Assembly: GCA_010093605.1 (NCBI GenBank)
Contig: MU004191.1
Span: 1,605,832 to 1,669,831, forward strand
DNA from: Lophium mytilinum
Taxonomy: Eukaryota > Ascomycota > Dothideomycetes > Mytilinidiales > Mytilinidiaceae
Reading direction: 5' to 3'
DNA: 64,000 nt
This document shows, in pieces, positions 24,127 to 36,130 of this stretch (the first letter of the stretch is position 1; every line of letters starts with the position of its first letter). The position numbers and the translations under genes were made by a program. The notes beneath the pieces are model-generated. The model worked only from the letters and a program-made list of their open reading frames with translations, was not told the origin of the DNA and made no database searches.

Positions 24127-26652
24127 AGACGCCAACTTACCCACACAGAACTAGGCCACAAGTCTGCACACACGACACACGAATATGCCACTACTTGAAT
24201 GCTGCTTCAGATGCAAGACACTGCTGTCAGGAAAAGCTTTGTCGCTAGGGCGCTGGCTGTTTAGAAGGCAACTCAGATTACACTTCATGAAACTCGACAT
24301 CGCGAGTAGATCTTTGAAACCGGCGCGGTTGCCACATGTAATGGAAGAGAATATGCACAGACTCGTCGTAGTCATTGTACTCTGTGTGGCCGATTCACCC
24401 TACCATGTGAATTCAATGTTCTTAGCTGATCATCGTTTTTCTTCGCTTTTGGTGTGCTCTCCGTCGACCTAATTTCACTTGTTTCCAAAAGGTCACGAAG
24501 GATGTTTTCCACAGGATGCGGGTCGGCAACATGGCCCAGTTCATAGCTGGAGGCTGGATCAGGTAACATAACCGAGAAGCACTCTCTTCTTGAAGTTCTC
24601 GATGGCAACGAATTACGACGGACGGGATGAGACTTTGCAGGAAGATAAGGTGTCCAGCTGGTAGATATATACACAGATAATGCCCGAACCCAAGACTCCC
24701 AAAGGCCAGGTTAAACTACCACAGATCCCGACATCTCTAACGAATCGGAATGTAGATTAGCGACGTCGGTGTGAATGTGGAAGGTAGCTATAAACTCTAT
24801 AGGCGAACGCCTACCGCCTAGTCGTGAACTACTGTATCAATCCTGTTCTCGTTAAACGTAGTGAGAGCCATTTAGTGCGTAAACATTCGTCGTCAACCCG
24901 GGCGCATAAAGTCTGCCAATCCGCAGCATATTCAGTAACCAGCAACGCATCTCCTGCAATATCAGGAGCAACTCCAATTGAGAGAGTCGAATTAGACATC
25001 ATCAACGCCTTACCCGCTCCGCACTCCCGGCGCCAAGTCGCGGCAACCGTTGCGGCCGATCCGCCCCAAAAAGGGCCGGAAATAAGCCCGCAACGTGCTG
25101 ATGTTGACATGCAGGGGTGCCTTGGCCCACGACCGTCAGGTGCGGCCAGGATGGAAGCGAATGCATGCGAGTCATCCTAGAAGAAGCAACTGATTGCCGG
25201 CAGGAGGCCGACGGGCAGGGTTGGCCGCTGTTTGACATTGGCTTGGCCCCGTTTGCCCACTTGCCTGCAGACTCTTTGTTTTTGTTGTCGCCCATGGCAC
25301 GGGCGGGCGTACTATTTGCACGGTTGCTAAGGTTGTTGATGCTGTGCTAGGAGAGCAAGATAGGAGGCGCGGTGTGTGTGTTGCGCTGCGCTGCGCGTGC
25401 ACACATGACGGGCAGAGGAGGGCCCTGCCCCTCCTGCGTGCGGCTCAGGCGCGTACATGGCACATTTCTGCAGCTTCATAGCGTGCATCGTGAATCGCCG
25501 GCCTGCTGCGCCACGGCTTGCAGCGACAAACGCGGGCTGCAGAGCAGTGAAGGAGTCTGGGGAAAGCGGGCCTCGTGCAGAGCCCAAACACGCTGCTGAA
25601 GGCCTTCGGCGGGCGATGGCTGGGGGCGTCGATGCTGCTGCTGCGAGATCAGGGGCTCGAGGTGCCACAGCGGCCGGCGAGACGCAGCCAGCTCTTATGC
25701 TCGAGCGTTGGCAATAGCAGAGGCGGAGGGAGGTCCGTCGGCATGAGGCAGTTCGGCATGACGGTCATTTGCGCCATCCCTACTCGGAGCACACGTACCA
25801 GGTCGCAGCATCGTCCAGGCCTGCCGAGATCTTGAAACAGCTCCGGCCGCCTGTCGTCGAGGAGAGCGCCGAGGGAGGCGGCTGGGGGCCGTTGAAGGCG
25901 TGGAGGACGGGATTGCAGTTGGCCGTCTGGGCGGTGAATGGAGCTGGCATCGTCTCGCGGGCAGCAGCAGATGGATCGGCAGCCAGGCACAGGCGCCGGG
26001 AGGGAGGGCTTTGGGGCGTGTTTTTTGGGTGGTGGTGACTTGTTCGCCCCTATATCTCTAGTGCTCGACGTCCGTGCTGGCAGTCGAGCTCCCTGGTGTG
26101 CAGGCTAATCTCCACGCTTTCCGCCCACGAGCGACTACGCCGGCAGCGACGACCGCTCTCTGGAACAACTCTCATACATCACGACAACCTCGCCCAGGGC
26201 CAATCGTTCCCACACACCACCGCCGAGCCAAACGGCCTCGCTGTGCGCCAACGACAGAGCCCCCGCCCGTAATCCGGCGCCTCAGGCCTACACCACAACA
26301 CGCTCGCTTCAGCGCTATCAGCCGCGCTGCATGTGAGAGCTGCCCCGGCGACGCCAGCGACCTCCTCGACCACGACATCTCCTCCGCCGACACCTCCATC
26401 GTGAGAATCGCCACGGCCGATCGAGCTGCCTGCCCGTCCTCACGCCCGCAGTCGCCGTGTCTGCCGGCCCCGTCCAGCCACCCGCTGTCGCGACCGCCTG
26501 ACGCCTTCATGCACCACGAGGCCCGCGCAACTCCCACCCTCACCACCACCAGACCCAATTCCACGCCCTGAGAGCCAGCGCGTCCCTTCGCACGCCGCCT
26601 CAAGCAGCCTGTGCCGGCAGACGCTCGCTCCCGCTGTCCGTGACAGAGGAGG
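24127..26652. other. 2.5 kb upstream of the KIN4-type kinase, no supported gene
   Basis: The left part is AT-richer, while about 25,000-26,640 is GC-rich with CA/CT-rich tracts just before the kinase start. Many overlapping frames (up to 168 codons at 26172-26678 on the minus strand) are present on both strands, as expected from GC-rich non-coding sequence. A long kinase promoter and leader is the simplest reading. Confidence 0.45.
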
Positions 26653-29600
26653 ATGTCTTCGGCAGCAGTACAGGCCACTGGACCCCCAATATCAAACCGC
26701 TCCTATCAGCAGTCATCGCCGCATGGGCGAGACCAGTACTACTCCCAGCAATCCCCAACCGTGGCCTCCTCGCCCTCCGCGTCGCGGAAGTCCTCGAGGC
26801 GTCCCGGAGGCAATGGCGCGTCTCCCAACACTCCCACCACGCCGCAGAACCACTACTCGCCCGCGGCCTCGACTTCGTCCAACCTGACCACGCCCCGGCA
26901 GCAGCTCCCGCCGACCACCAACGTGTCCCCCGTCATGACTACCCCCGTCACCGCTTCCTACAATTCAGTCGGCGGCCCGTCCGTCCCCCCACGTACGTCT
27001 TCACACCGCAACAACAAATCGTCTGCGAGCTCTTCGAACCCCCAGTTAACCGCCATGTCTGCAGATGATCGCCCGTCATCCTCGCGAGCCGCCCAGCAGT
27101 ATGCAGCCGGATACAGCAGTGGGAGCGACAGAGAGAAGCTTCGAGACGATCCCGCCTCGGCCGCCGCAAATGCTGCCCAATCACGGCGGAGAGCACATCC
27201 TTCGCCCAAGGACAGCCCGCGGCAACAGACGAGCTCCTCCAGCAGGTCAAAGCACTCCCCGGCGCAGCCAGTGCACAGTCGATCAGCGACTGCTGTCGGT
27301 CAAACTCCTGTCGGCACAGAGCTGTCGCGAGAGGCGAGCAATGTCATCAGCAGACTAGTCATCACCGATCCTCAAGAAGACATCGCACGAGAGGAAGCTC
27401 GTATAGCTGAATCGCGACCCGCTGCAGCTGGGGCCGATGTTACACCCAGAACAGGCCTCGGCCTTGTTGGCAGCGAAGGCGTAGATGATGGAGGTCGGGG
27501 TGCTGGCAAGAGCCGGCAGGATCACTCTAGGTCTGAAAACTCCAGGAAACACACCAAATTCGGGGACTACATTCTCGGCCAAACACTCGGCGAGGGCGAG
27601 TTCGGCAAAGTCAAGATGGGCTGGAAGAAGGATGGCGGCGTCGAGGTAGCTATCAAACTAATCAGACGGGAGAATCTTGGCTCAAACACAGGGCGCATAG
27701 CGAAGATCCACCGCGAAATCTCCATCCTCCGAGGCCTAGAACACCCGAACATTGTTCGATTGCATGAGATGGTGGAAACAGAACGGCATATCGGAATCAT
27801 CCTCGAGTATGCATCCGGCGGCGAGCTGTTCGATTACATTCTCAACCACCGATATCTCAAAGACAACGCAGCCCGACGGCTGTTCGCCCAGCTAATTTCT
27901 GGAGTGGGATATCTACACAAGAAGGGAATTGTCCACCGAGATTTGAAGCTCGAGAATCTTCTTCTGGACCGGAATCGGAACATCATCATCACTGATTTCG
28001 GTTTCGCGAACACTTTCAGGCCGGACGACGAACTTGGCGAGGAGATAGAGTACAATCTCGGAAACCGAGACTTTGTGAAGAAAATGGGATTGGAGGGAAC
28101 CGACGGCAACCGTCGAGGAGATCTCATGCAGACAAGCTGTGGTAGCCCCTGCTACGCTGCGCCGGAACTCGTGGTCAGCGACTCGTTATACACGGGTCGC
28201 AAGGTGGACGTCTGGAGTTGTGGTGTAATCTTGGTAAGTCGTGGACCCTGTCCATCCCGAGTCGCGTTTTGATTAATGCTGATCTCGGCAGTATGCAATG
28301 CTTGCCGGTTACCTTCCCTTCGACGACGATCCAGCCAATCCCGAAGGCGACAACATCAACCTCCTATACAAGTATATCGTATCCACCCCACTTACTTTCC
28401 CTGAATACGTCACACCTCACGCTCGGGACCTGTTAAAACGGATATTAGTACCTGACCCGCGAAAGCGGGCCGATCTGTTTGAGGTAGCCCGACACAGCTG
28501 GCTCAGCGACTATGCACATGTGGTTGCGTTGATTACGTCCACCACTACGTCGTCAAAAGACATTGCAAACACGACCGTCCCATCCCGTGAGCCTGATCCT
28601 CTGATATCTTCTCCCCTCCAGCCTGCTGATAAGTGCGAAGAAGATGCTTTCGAGACGCCGACGCTCGCCCGGAGTGCATCCGTGAGGGAACCTGGGAAAC
28701 CGAACACCACAGTCTCGCCCGTCGGAGGCCTCGCGCAGAAACACGGCCACGTCAACCGAACTGAGCAGCCAGAGAGCTCCAAGAGTCAACGGGACAACAA
28801 ACGGCGCACTGTGCAGGTCGAGTATGTGGCTCCTCAGTCACAGACTCAACGTGGAGAATCTTCTCCTCCAGTCCATAGCTCAACTGCTACCGCGTCGGGT
28901 AGCTCGAGAACTCGGGTCAAAGAGCCAGGCCCAGTGGAGGTACCCCCAACAGACGGATATCAGTCATCTGGCAATAACCCCCGAACTCGAGGTCAATCCT
29001 CAGCTGCGACATCTTCGGTGCAACCTCCTACTTCAAGGAACCAACGTTCAGTGTCAGATTCGACGGCTTTCGGAAACGTTCCTGCGACATCTGCAGCACG
29101 ACCGTCAACCGGAGGAACTCTTGGAGGTGGTTCACGACTACCGTCGCGTGGAAACTCGTATGGGCAGCCCGCCGCCGCTTCAGTCGCTCAGACACATGCC
29201 GAAGGGCATTTCTCACAGCCACGAGGAAAGCAGTATTCCATTTCTGCTCCTATCCCGCAACCAGAAGCGATGATTGGCGACCCGTCCATCGGCCGACCGA
29301 GCACGCAACGTGTGCCTTCAAATTACCAGCAAGGCCCAGTGTCCAATTCCCATCAAAAGGGGCACAAACGGTCAAGCACTGTCAGTGAGACGCTTGGAAG
29401 GGTTGCGTCAATATTCAGCAGTAGGCCGGCCAATAACGACCAAGGTCGTGAGAAGCAACAGAGATCATACCCTCCCACGAGTATGGCGGGCCCCATGTCT
29501 AATGATGAGATGCCTCGGCAGTCGACAGAGTCCAACCGTCGTACCTCGTTTGGTTTCAACAGGAAGCCTTCCGATCAATCTGGTGGAGCCAAGTCGGGCA

Positions 29601-30289
29601 GGAGATTTTCCCTAATCCCAGCAGCTCTCTCAAGACACAAGACACAGGAAGCAGGTCCACCTGGAAGCTCGTACTCAACCGCAGATCCCCGACGATCTGC
29701 AGCAGCATCCGCATCGCGCAGCAGACCCGTAACCAGGCCCCAGATGGCGTTCGGACGAGGTGAAAGTCGATCCCCCAGCCAGAGCACGACTGGGAGCACC
29801 GTGCCCCCTCATGCGTACGACGGCCAGCAGGATCGACCCCGCGATAGTCCTTCCCAGCGCATGGACATGAGAGGCGGCGCTCCAACGTCGGCACCCGCCC
29901 AGCAGACTCACTTCAACAACGGCCAGGTCTATCCCCAACTTATTGGCGACGACAAATTCCCAGGTCCCAACGTCCCTCACCCCACTCAATCCTACCGCAA
30001 CCAACCTTACCGCCACACGAACGACTCCGAGGCCTCCGAGCCGCCCGCACAGTCGTCCAGCTACCGCCCTCAATATCCCGCCGGTTTCAACAGCTACGAT
30101 TCCCCACCACAGCAGCAGCAGAGCCGGAATAAGAACCCAGCCGTGCTGCAGAAGAGCCGCAAGTTCGGCGATGCCTACGACGAGGGCAAGCAAGGCACCA
30201 ACCACTCCGGCAGCTCGGCGCCAGCGAAGCGCGTCATGGACTTCTTCCGGAGGACCGGCAAGCAGCGCGGTACCAAGGCCGACCGATAA
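26653..30289 (+). CDS. KIN4: KIN4/FRK1-type serine/threonine protein kinase
   Basis: Exons 26653-28233 and 28292-30289 give 1192 residues; the splice rebuilds SCGVIL|YAMLAGYLPF. A Ser/Pro/Gln-rich, probably disordered head (1-300) precedes the kinase domain (about 303-600). Visible are the Gly loop GEGEFGKV (313-320), Lys335 in VAIKLIRR, HRDLKLEN with catalytic Asp430, DFG 448-450, and CGSPCYAAPELVVS ending the activation segment near 505. The DFG-to-APE stretch holds an extra 30-odd residues (GEEIEYNLGNRDFVKKMGLE and on). The FDDDPANPEGDNI and LVPDPRKR blocks match Kin4/Frk1. The long Ser/Arg-rich tail ends in RVMDFFRRTGKQ. Yeast Kin4 acts in the spindle-position checkpoint; the role in moulds is less defined. 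Confidence 0.93.
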
Positions 30290-31900
30290 CGAGATCCCCG
30301 GCGAGCGTAACCGTTAGCGGTGTTTGCATTTTAAAGCCCGTTTTTGCATAAGGAGGTATTTCCAGCGCGGCATTCGATTAAGGCCAGTTTCCGAGTTATA
30401 TACCACTTTGCCTGGCGAACCGGCCCCCCCCTCCCCACTTCCAGCATTGAGCGATGCGAAAGTCCCCCATTTTTTTCCACAGCGAGTCAGTGTGGACGAA
30501 GAAGTGTGTGTGTGAAATTGAGATTGGCGTGCGAGTGGGGGGGCGGGCTGCTTGGGTAATGCATTAAGGCGGCGCCAGGGAGTTTTTTTTGTGTTCTCGG
30601 CCTGTAGTTTTTTTTTCCTTTCTTCTCACTTCCCTACCTTCTTCTCTCTCCTCCCGCTCGGTGCGTTGGCTGGCGGAGGGCCATTGTAATCAAATGCGAC
30701 TCGAGTTCGGGGAAGGGCCTGAGCAACCCTCCTCCTTGGTTTTTCTTCCTTTTTCCCCCCATGGTGTTCGCGGAGCGAGAAGGCGAAATTATTTGGAAAT
30801 CTTTGTGGGAGGGGATTGCGGGAGGCGGAAATTAATCTTCGATATTTTTTTCATGCGCTGCGTGTGTGTTGTTGTGGTGCTTTTCTGGGAGCGTGTGAGC
30901 GTGGATTCCAGATGATGAGTTTGAAAAGTCTGGTGGATTAGCGAGCGAGTTGTGATTGAGTGGTGGGAGTTGGACCGAGGGGCGGTTGGGTGGTGTGTAG
31001 CTTGAAGGAGGAGGGGGTTTTTCAGATATACTTAAAGCTTCCTTGTTTTGGTCTGTCTCCTCTGCTTTTTTTATTGCGAGATTCGGGGAGTGGGGAAGGC
31101 GGGGTTCTTGGACGCCTCGTGGATGTCTAATGCCTCCCTGCCTGCCTAACGCCGTGAGTGAAGAGAAGTGGGTGAGCGAGGGAGGACGCGGATTGAGGCA
31201 TGGGGGTGCCATTGTTGGAAGATAGAAGCTGGGCTGGGTATATACGCCTAGTCTTGGCTGTTAGTGTTGTAATCGAAACCGGAATCCGAAAGACGACTTT
31301 TGTGTTATTTGACGTGATGGCTGTCAGGATGTTCACATCACCGCAGCTGCTAATTCTACGGAACCCTAACAGGGTCCAAACAAGAGTTACCTGCTCTACA
31401 TGACGACCCAGTCAGCTTATTCATTGTGTCGTACGCAGGACTAGCTACGTACCTCTCCGCCTTACAGCATAGCGCATAGCTAGTACCACCGTTTTCCGCC
31501 GCGCCGTCCGTCGTCGATCGTTCGCAGGCGCGGAAATCAGGGTCCTAACCTAATCTACCCCTCCCCGCTGCGCAAGCTGTGCCCCTGTGCAATAAGCGAA
31601 GATGCGATGGGATCCTGGAAGGCCATGACGCCATGACGGAGGCAGCGCCGCGAAATCTTGTATGTATCGAGATTTCGTGGTTCGGAGGGAGAGGGGAGGG
31701 GTGGGAAACAGGTTTTGATGGAGGGGCGGGGAGGGGGGGTATATAGGAGGGGTGGGCGTGGGGAGATGGGCGTGTTTTTATTGATCTTTACGCATTTACA
31801 CTGGACGGATTTCTAGACTGAGCGGTTCTATCAAGTTACAGACGATACCTCGAATCTACTCCTAAACACTTCTTCGCAACACTCCGATACCTTCTCAGTA
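30290..31900. other. Intergenic region, kinase 3' flank and next promoter
   Basis: The first 900 bases are T/G-rich on the plus strand with T homopolymers, which fits a 3' untranslated region. From about 31,680 the sequence is very G-rich up to a TATATA-containing stretch at 31740-31745, about 155 bases before the next start codon, where it could serve as a TATA element. No supported coding sequence. Confidence 0.45.
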
Positions 31901-32401
31901 ATGGCTGGACTTCTAGGCGGCGGTGGTGGGGGTAAGGAGGGTGGGAATGGGGGATTACTCGGCGGGTACGTTTCACGATGATTCCCACTTCCTATATTCT
32001 ATTCAATCTCTTGCGGCCATAATACTAACTCAATTCGTGGCATCCAGCGTCCTCAACACAGTCGATGACACAACCAAAGGCCTCCCCGTCGTCGGCGGAG
32101 TGACGAGCCCGGTCCTGAAAACCGTTGGTGGAGTTACCGATGGACTACCAGTTGTACGCCCCCCCAATCCGCTCCTATCCCATCCCATTCTTAACTATCT
32201 GGACCGCATACATCGATGCTAATACACGTCCAGGTCGGATCCGGCGGCCAACAACAGGCACAACCGCAGCAGCAGCAACAGCAGAAGGCAGCGCTGAGTC
32301 CGGAGGAGCAGAAGGCGCGGGACAAGAAAAAGAAGGCGTTAGCGCTGAAGAAGAAGCAGTTGGCGCTTGAGGCGGAGGAGGCGGCGTTGGAGAGTGATTA
32401 G
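31901..32401 (+). CDS. Small three-exon protein, unknown function
   Basis: Exons 31901-31965, 32048-32153 and 32234-32401 join to 112 residues with GT..AG introns of 82 and 80 bases, and all three junctions preserve one frame. The predicted protein has three parts. First is a Gly-rich head (MAGLLGGGGGGKEGG). Second is a middle with two related repeats (TTKGLPVVGGVTSP and VGGVTDGLPVVGSG). Third is a Gln-run followed by a charged helix (LSPEEQKARDKKKKALALKK) ending in EEAALESD. I do not recognise a named domain. The repeated Val-Gly pattern with a lysine-rich coiled tail resembles small uncharacterised proteins seen in moulds. No signal peptide. A TATA-like stretch lies upstream. Confidence 0.65.
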
Positions 32402-32871
32402 AGCGTTTGCATAGAGTAGATGAATGAAATGAATGAAAGTTAAAATCGCAAAGCTGTGTGGGTTGTTTTGGGTGAAGCTTGGAAGTGATGGGGATGGGGA
32501 TGGGGATGGTGATGGTGACGGTGTAGAGAGCGAAGTCTATAACAGACTCTGTTAAGAGACCTGAGATACAAATTAATGGTTGTGGTAGAATAAACGCCCT
32601 GTGAGGGCAAGATCAAGCCACTGCCCGCCTTCGAAAGGGAAGAAGACTCTCCTACTTAGGAAGTGGTCTATGCACCCCAAATTCTGCCCAAGACGGAAGA
32701 ACGAAAGCGTAAACGTTCAAATCGAGATATTCAGCACCAGTTCAGTACGGCAATGTTCGAGTTTTGATGTTTCATGGTTCGTAGGAGCGTGACGCCGTTG
32801 GCAGTATATTTATATAAAGTAAGGCGTGTTGAAATGCTTTACCAAGGTGTTTCTCTGCGAAGGTTGAAACT
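32402..32871. other. Intergenic region with a short GATGGG/GGTGAT-type repeat
   Basis: At about 32488-32524 the hexamer GATGGG and derivatives (GATGGT, GACGGT) are repeated in tandem. Otherwise nothing is supported. Confidence 0.5.
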
Positions 32872-33169
32872 AGGACCATGTAGATCCGGGTCTAGCCTGT
32901 AACCCTATAATCAATTTGACACCCAAATATCTACCTCTCTTTATTAATTGTAGTCTCGGGAGCTTACCTCCTTGATTGGGCCGGAGAAGGATAGTAGCAT
33001 TTTCCGCAATCTTTAACTCGCGGACTACGTAGCCTCGAGTCCGCTTCTTGAAAATGGAAATTTGTTGATCGCCAGGGATCTTGAAGCGCAAGATAGAGTA
33101 CTGTGGTCCGTGATGCTGTGAAAAAACCGCTTTGACAGGGATAACTGATCTTTCGGTTGAGCTTGACAT
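32872..33169 (-). CDS. Possible small minus-strand gene, unknown
   Basis: A frame from ATG 33169 encodes [20 protein letters not shown] and, later, [16 protein letters not shown]. As one exon it runs 99 residues. A GTAAGC donor directly after the CAAGGAG codons, and a TTATAG acceptor some 66 bases on, would remove an intron and give [16 protein letters not shown] as the ending. Intron size and signals fit this genome. No family recognised. It is convergent with the 112-residue gene and divergent from the F-box gene at 33473. It could equally be a chance frame. Confidence 0.35.
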
Positions 33170-33472
33170 CGTAGCTCTCCATTACTTCTTGGATCGCCTT
33201 GCTGATGTGATTGATTCTAGCATCGATGCCAGCTTTCTGGTGAGCAAATTATCGTGAGGCGGATTGAAAGCCACGGTGAAAGCGGCGTCTGAGTGGGGCG
33301 TAGCACACGCAACGACACCTGTCCTTGTGCCTCCAACTTTCAGATATTTTCCCATGCACACCGCACTCCAACCAACTTCCACCTTTTCAGCTCTTCTACA
33401 CAGCAGTTTCCCCCGCCTCCCCGCACATCCATCCTCACAAGTTCCGCCAATATCAGAGATCTCACCTCCAAA

Positions 33473-34693
33473 ATGGCTTCCCCATTTGCCACACTGCCGC
33501 AAGAGATGATAGATAGTATTATTCCGTACCTTACTCGCACTGATCTCTCCAGCTTATCGAGAACGTGCAAAACTGTCCGAGTTGCCACCGTGGAGGCGCT
33601 TTTCAAAAACATAACGATGACATGGAAAGGCAACGGCGAATCATCCCCCAGAGACAACGAATATCGAGCTGTCGCAGCCCCCCCCCCCCGGCTGGACCTC
33701 CTACTTCGGACTATTATTCAAATACCAATACTCGCAGGCTACGTTTCCATTGTCGAGTTTCGAGCCGAAGGCTTTCAAAACCAGGGCAGGTGTCTGTTCC
33801 TACCAAGCTTACCCTCGCCCTCGAAACCCCACAGCGAATTGTTCGTAGCAGCTCTACGGGAGACAGAAATGCCAAAGAGCGGAGAGATGGAGACTGCTCT
33901 CAAAGATAATGACCTGCGGTCTATTGTTGCGTTGTTCCTTATGAAATGCCCACGTCTCGCAACTCTGACTCTAGATTTAGATCTGCTCAGACGCAATCGG
34001 CATATCTCGGGAGCCTTAGCACATGCTCTATTAGCTCCACAAACGGCGAAGATGGCCAAGCTTCAATATCTCACATCATTAAATGTCGGAGCCGATTCCG
34101 AGACCAACTTCAGCTCGGTGGCCTGCCGGATGCGTGGTCTTCGATACTCTTTGAACATACAATCATACCTTCCCTTTCTCCTGTCGTCTACAGTTGAGGA
34201 AGCGGAGATGAACCTCCCGAATGCATGGGAGAAGGAGGAAGAGCTGGATAAGTGGCCACTGATAACGCTGGGAAATGCATCTTCGCTGAAAACACTACGA
34301 TTACCCAACGCAACAGCTTCACCGCTGATAGTAGGAAAAGTCCTGGCCGGGACGCCGAATCTTGTCAAACTGGAATATCATTTTTGGTTCACTCCCGATG
34401 AGGTGTTGAATGGCCCTACACTCAGCTTAAGCCTCAAATTGATCAAAAATACCCTCACTTATCTCAAGATCAAATTTCAATGCTACTCAAGTCAAGTTTC
34501 CCTTGCTATTGACGACACCAGAAAATCCTCGTATGTCCTACATTGCTCCTTAAAGCAGCTCTCCGCGTTGAGGACGGTTGAGATTTCCCCTTGCGTTTTG
34601 CTTGGTTGGGAACCTGGCCGCGCGCCTGAAATCTCCGACGTCTTACCTCCAAACTTGGTCACTATTTGTTTTCGGGACGATTGTTGTTTATGA
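33473..34693 (+). CDS. F-box protein, likely frameshifted near its C-terminus
   Basis: The frame from ATG 33473 (context CAAAATGGCTT) encodes 406 residues and begins with an F-box: FATLPQEMIDSIIPYLTRTD, then LSRTCKTVRVATVEALF. Leu-rich segments follow (LVKLEYHFWF, LTYLKIKFQC). The frame ends at a TGA (34691-34693) in the middle of what reads as a continuing domain: a different frame from about 34686 to 34964 carries IFEWHEKKLMRAFAVFIENE and NLESFNLSLFEL, the usual ending of this F-box type. Skipping one base in the TTGTTGTTTATG stretch reconnects the two. No intron with acceptable ends does so. Either the gene is degenerating or the base call is wrong. The frame is also open upstream to 33293. 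Confidence 0.75.
   Translation: MASPFATLPQEMIDSIIPYLTRTDLSSLSRTCKTVRVATVEALFKNITMTWKGNGESSPRDNEYRAVAAPPPRLDLLLRTIIQIPILAGYVSIVEFRAEGFQNQGRCLFLPSLPSPSKPHSELFVAALRETEMPKSGEMETALKDNDLRSIVALFLMKCPRLATLTLDLDLLRRNRHISGALAHALLAPQTAKMAKLQYLTSLNVGADSETNFSSVACRMRGLRYSLNIQSYLPFLLSSTVEEAEMNLPNAWEKEEELDKWPLITLGNASSLKTLRLPNATASPLIVGKVLAGTPNLVKLEYHFWFTPDEVLNGPTLSLSLKLIKNTLTYLKIKFQCYSSQVSLAIDDTRKSSYVLHCSLKQLSALRTVEISPCVLLGWEPGRAPEISDVLPPNLVTICFRDDCCL
33678..33689 (+). repeat. C12 homopolymer inside the F-box gene
   Basis: A run of twelve C, within Ala-Pro-Pro-Pro codons. Long homopolymers in coding sequence are prone to replication slippage and also to sequencing error, and either would change the frame of everything downstream. 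Confidence 0.85.
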
Positions 34694-34964
34694 AATATTC
34701 GAGTGGCACGAAAAGAAACTGATGCGCGCTTTCGCTGTGTTCATCGAGAACGAGGAATGGAGAAAGGCAACCCCAAACCTGGAGTCTTTCAACCTATCAC
34801 TGTTCGAGCTTGATCACTGCCAGAACGAAGGGGAGGAGGAGTGGCTACCGGACGTAGGAGTGAAGGAGCTGAAGGTTCTATGCCACCGGAACAGACTACG
34901 TTGTCGGGATATTCGGCCGGAGTTTGGCACCATCGTTAGTTTCTACGGGACCTCGATACAGTGA
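34686..34964 (+). pseudogene. Out-of-frame C-terminal part of the F-box gene
   Basis: Reads YEIFEWHEKKLMRAFAVF and NEEWRKATPNLESFNLSLFE to a TGA at 34964, in a frame shifted by one base relative to the main F-box frame. It has the charge pattern and length expected for the missing tail of that protein. See the F-box entry at 33473. Confidence 0.6.
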
Positions 34965-36130
34965 AAGTGGTATGAAGTTCCAGGACTAAACGGAGTAGAT
35001 CTTGCAGTCTTCAATACGGCTTTTACGATAATAGGGTCATGATACTTGTTTGGTTACTGTGTGGGCTGGTCTCACTCGTTTTATTCAAAATCTGAGACAA
35101 ACCTACCAATATTCCAAGTAAGCGGTAGATGGCAACGTCCAGGCTAACTGTGTGAGTTCGCGATTTTTAGAGGCAGTTGCTGTACCCTTTGTCGTAAATG
35201 ACGACAAACGAGTATTACCGTAAGTATCAGCAGATTCATATTCTCGCCCTGTACAATATGTTATCTCGTGCCCTTCATTGCGCTCTAGATTTCATTGGTT
35301 CTCCCAGATACACCATCTATCTTTGAACTATCCGAACACCCCTCGTCGCCTGGAAATAGGCCACGGGAATCGGGAGGAGGATCGCGACCGGGCCTTACAG
35401 TCCGACACGGATACAAGTTGACCGTTTTCTAACAGTTTTGTTTTGCCTCTCTATTGGGAGCATTTCTCCATTCAACAGTACTCTTGACAGTTACGTAACG
35501 ATGCGACCGTCCCAAAGGCTATCTCTTCCACTCTGGTGAACCTGCAAGTATATGAGTAAGGCCAAGATTCCCCCCCTGGTTTGAGCGGGTTTGCATGAAT
35601 TGTATCTGGTATACATGCACAGCATCGGGCCAACTATCCATGCATAGACTAGTGACGCAGTGTTTACGCTTGCGGTGCAGTCAAGCTCGAAACTTGTACT
35701 TGAGGACTCATAGGGTCATCTTATAGTCGATCGTATACCAAGAATCTGCGTCTTTGTAGATGAAGAGAGGTATATCGTATTACCCAATGCTAGTGCGGTC
35801 ATAATTTTGGAGTTTTTTCGACTTGGCCGTGGACTGCGGCAGCTTTGCGATAGTCTTTCAGAACCTCATCATCCATGCTCTTACGACGTATATGTGACGA
35901 CGTTTCAGCCGTGTTACGCTGAAGATATTTATTGTGAGTAAAACATTCGACGATCCCGCCCTCTGGATATCGCTGATGCTGAAAAAGGTCGGCAAGTGCA
36001 ACCCTCGGAAGAGTCGTCTGCTATCCTCCTTCCTTCCTTTTCTACATTACTTATTCTTTTTTTCTCCTTGTCACTCTTTCCCTTTTTCTCTTGCCTTCCC
36101 TTTCCTTACAATGCACCAGGAAGGAGTCCA
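34965..36130. other. AT-rich intergenic region
   Basis: More than 1 kb of AT-richer sequence with no frame over 85 codons. At about 36020-36110 there is a C/T-rich, T-run-containing tract. No gene supported. Confidence 0.5.

Noticed and set aside
26172-26678. 168-codon minus-strand frame upstream of the kinase
   Set aside because: GC-rich sequence produces long frames on both strands here; the Gly/Arg-rich text has no domain and overlaps the kinase start.
29675-30205. 176-codon minus-strand frame inside the kinase gene
   Set aside because: Shadow of the kinase tail; the plus-strand frame is continuous and homologous.
30832-31212. 126-codon minus-strand frame downstream of the kinase
   Set aside because: Pro/Ser/His-rich translation of a G/T-rich 3' region; no domain.
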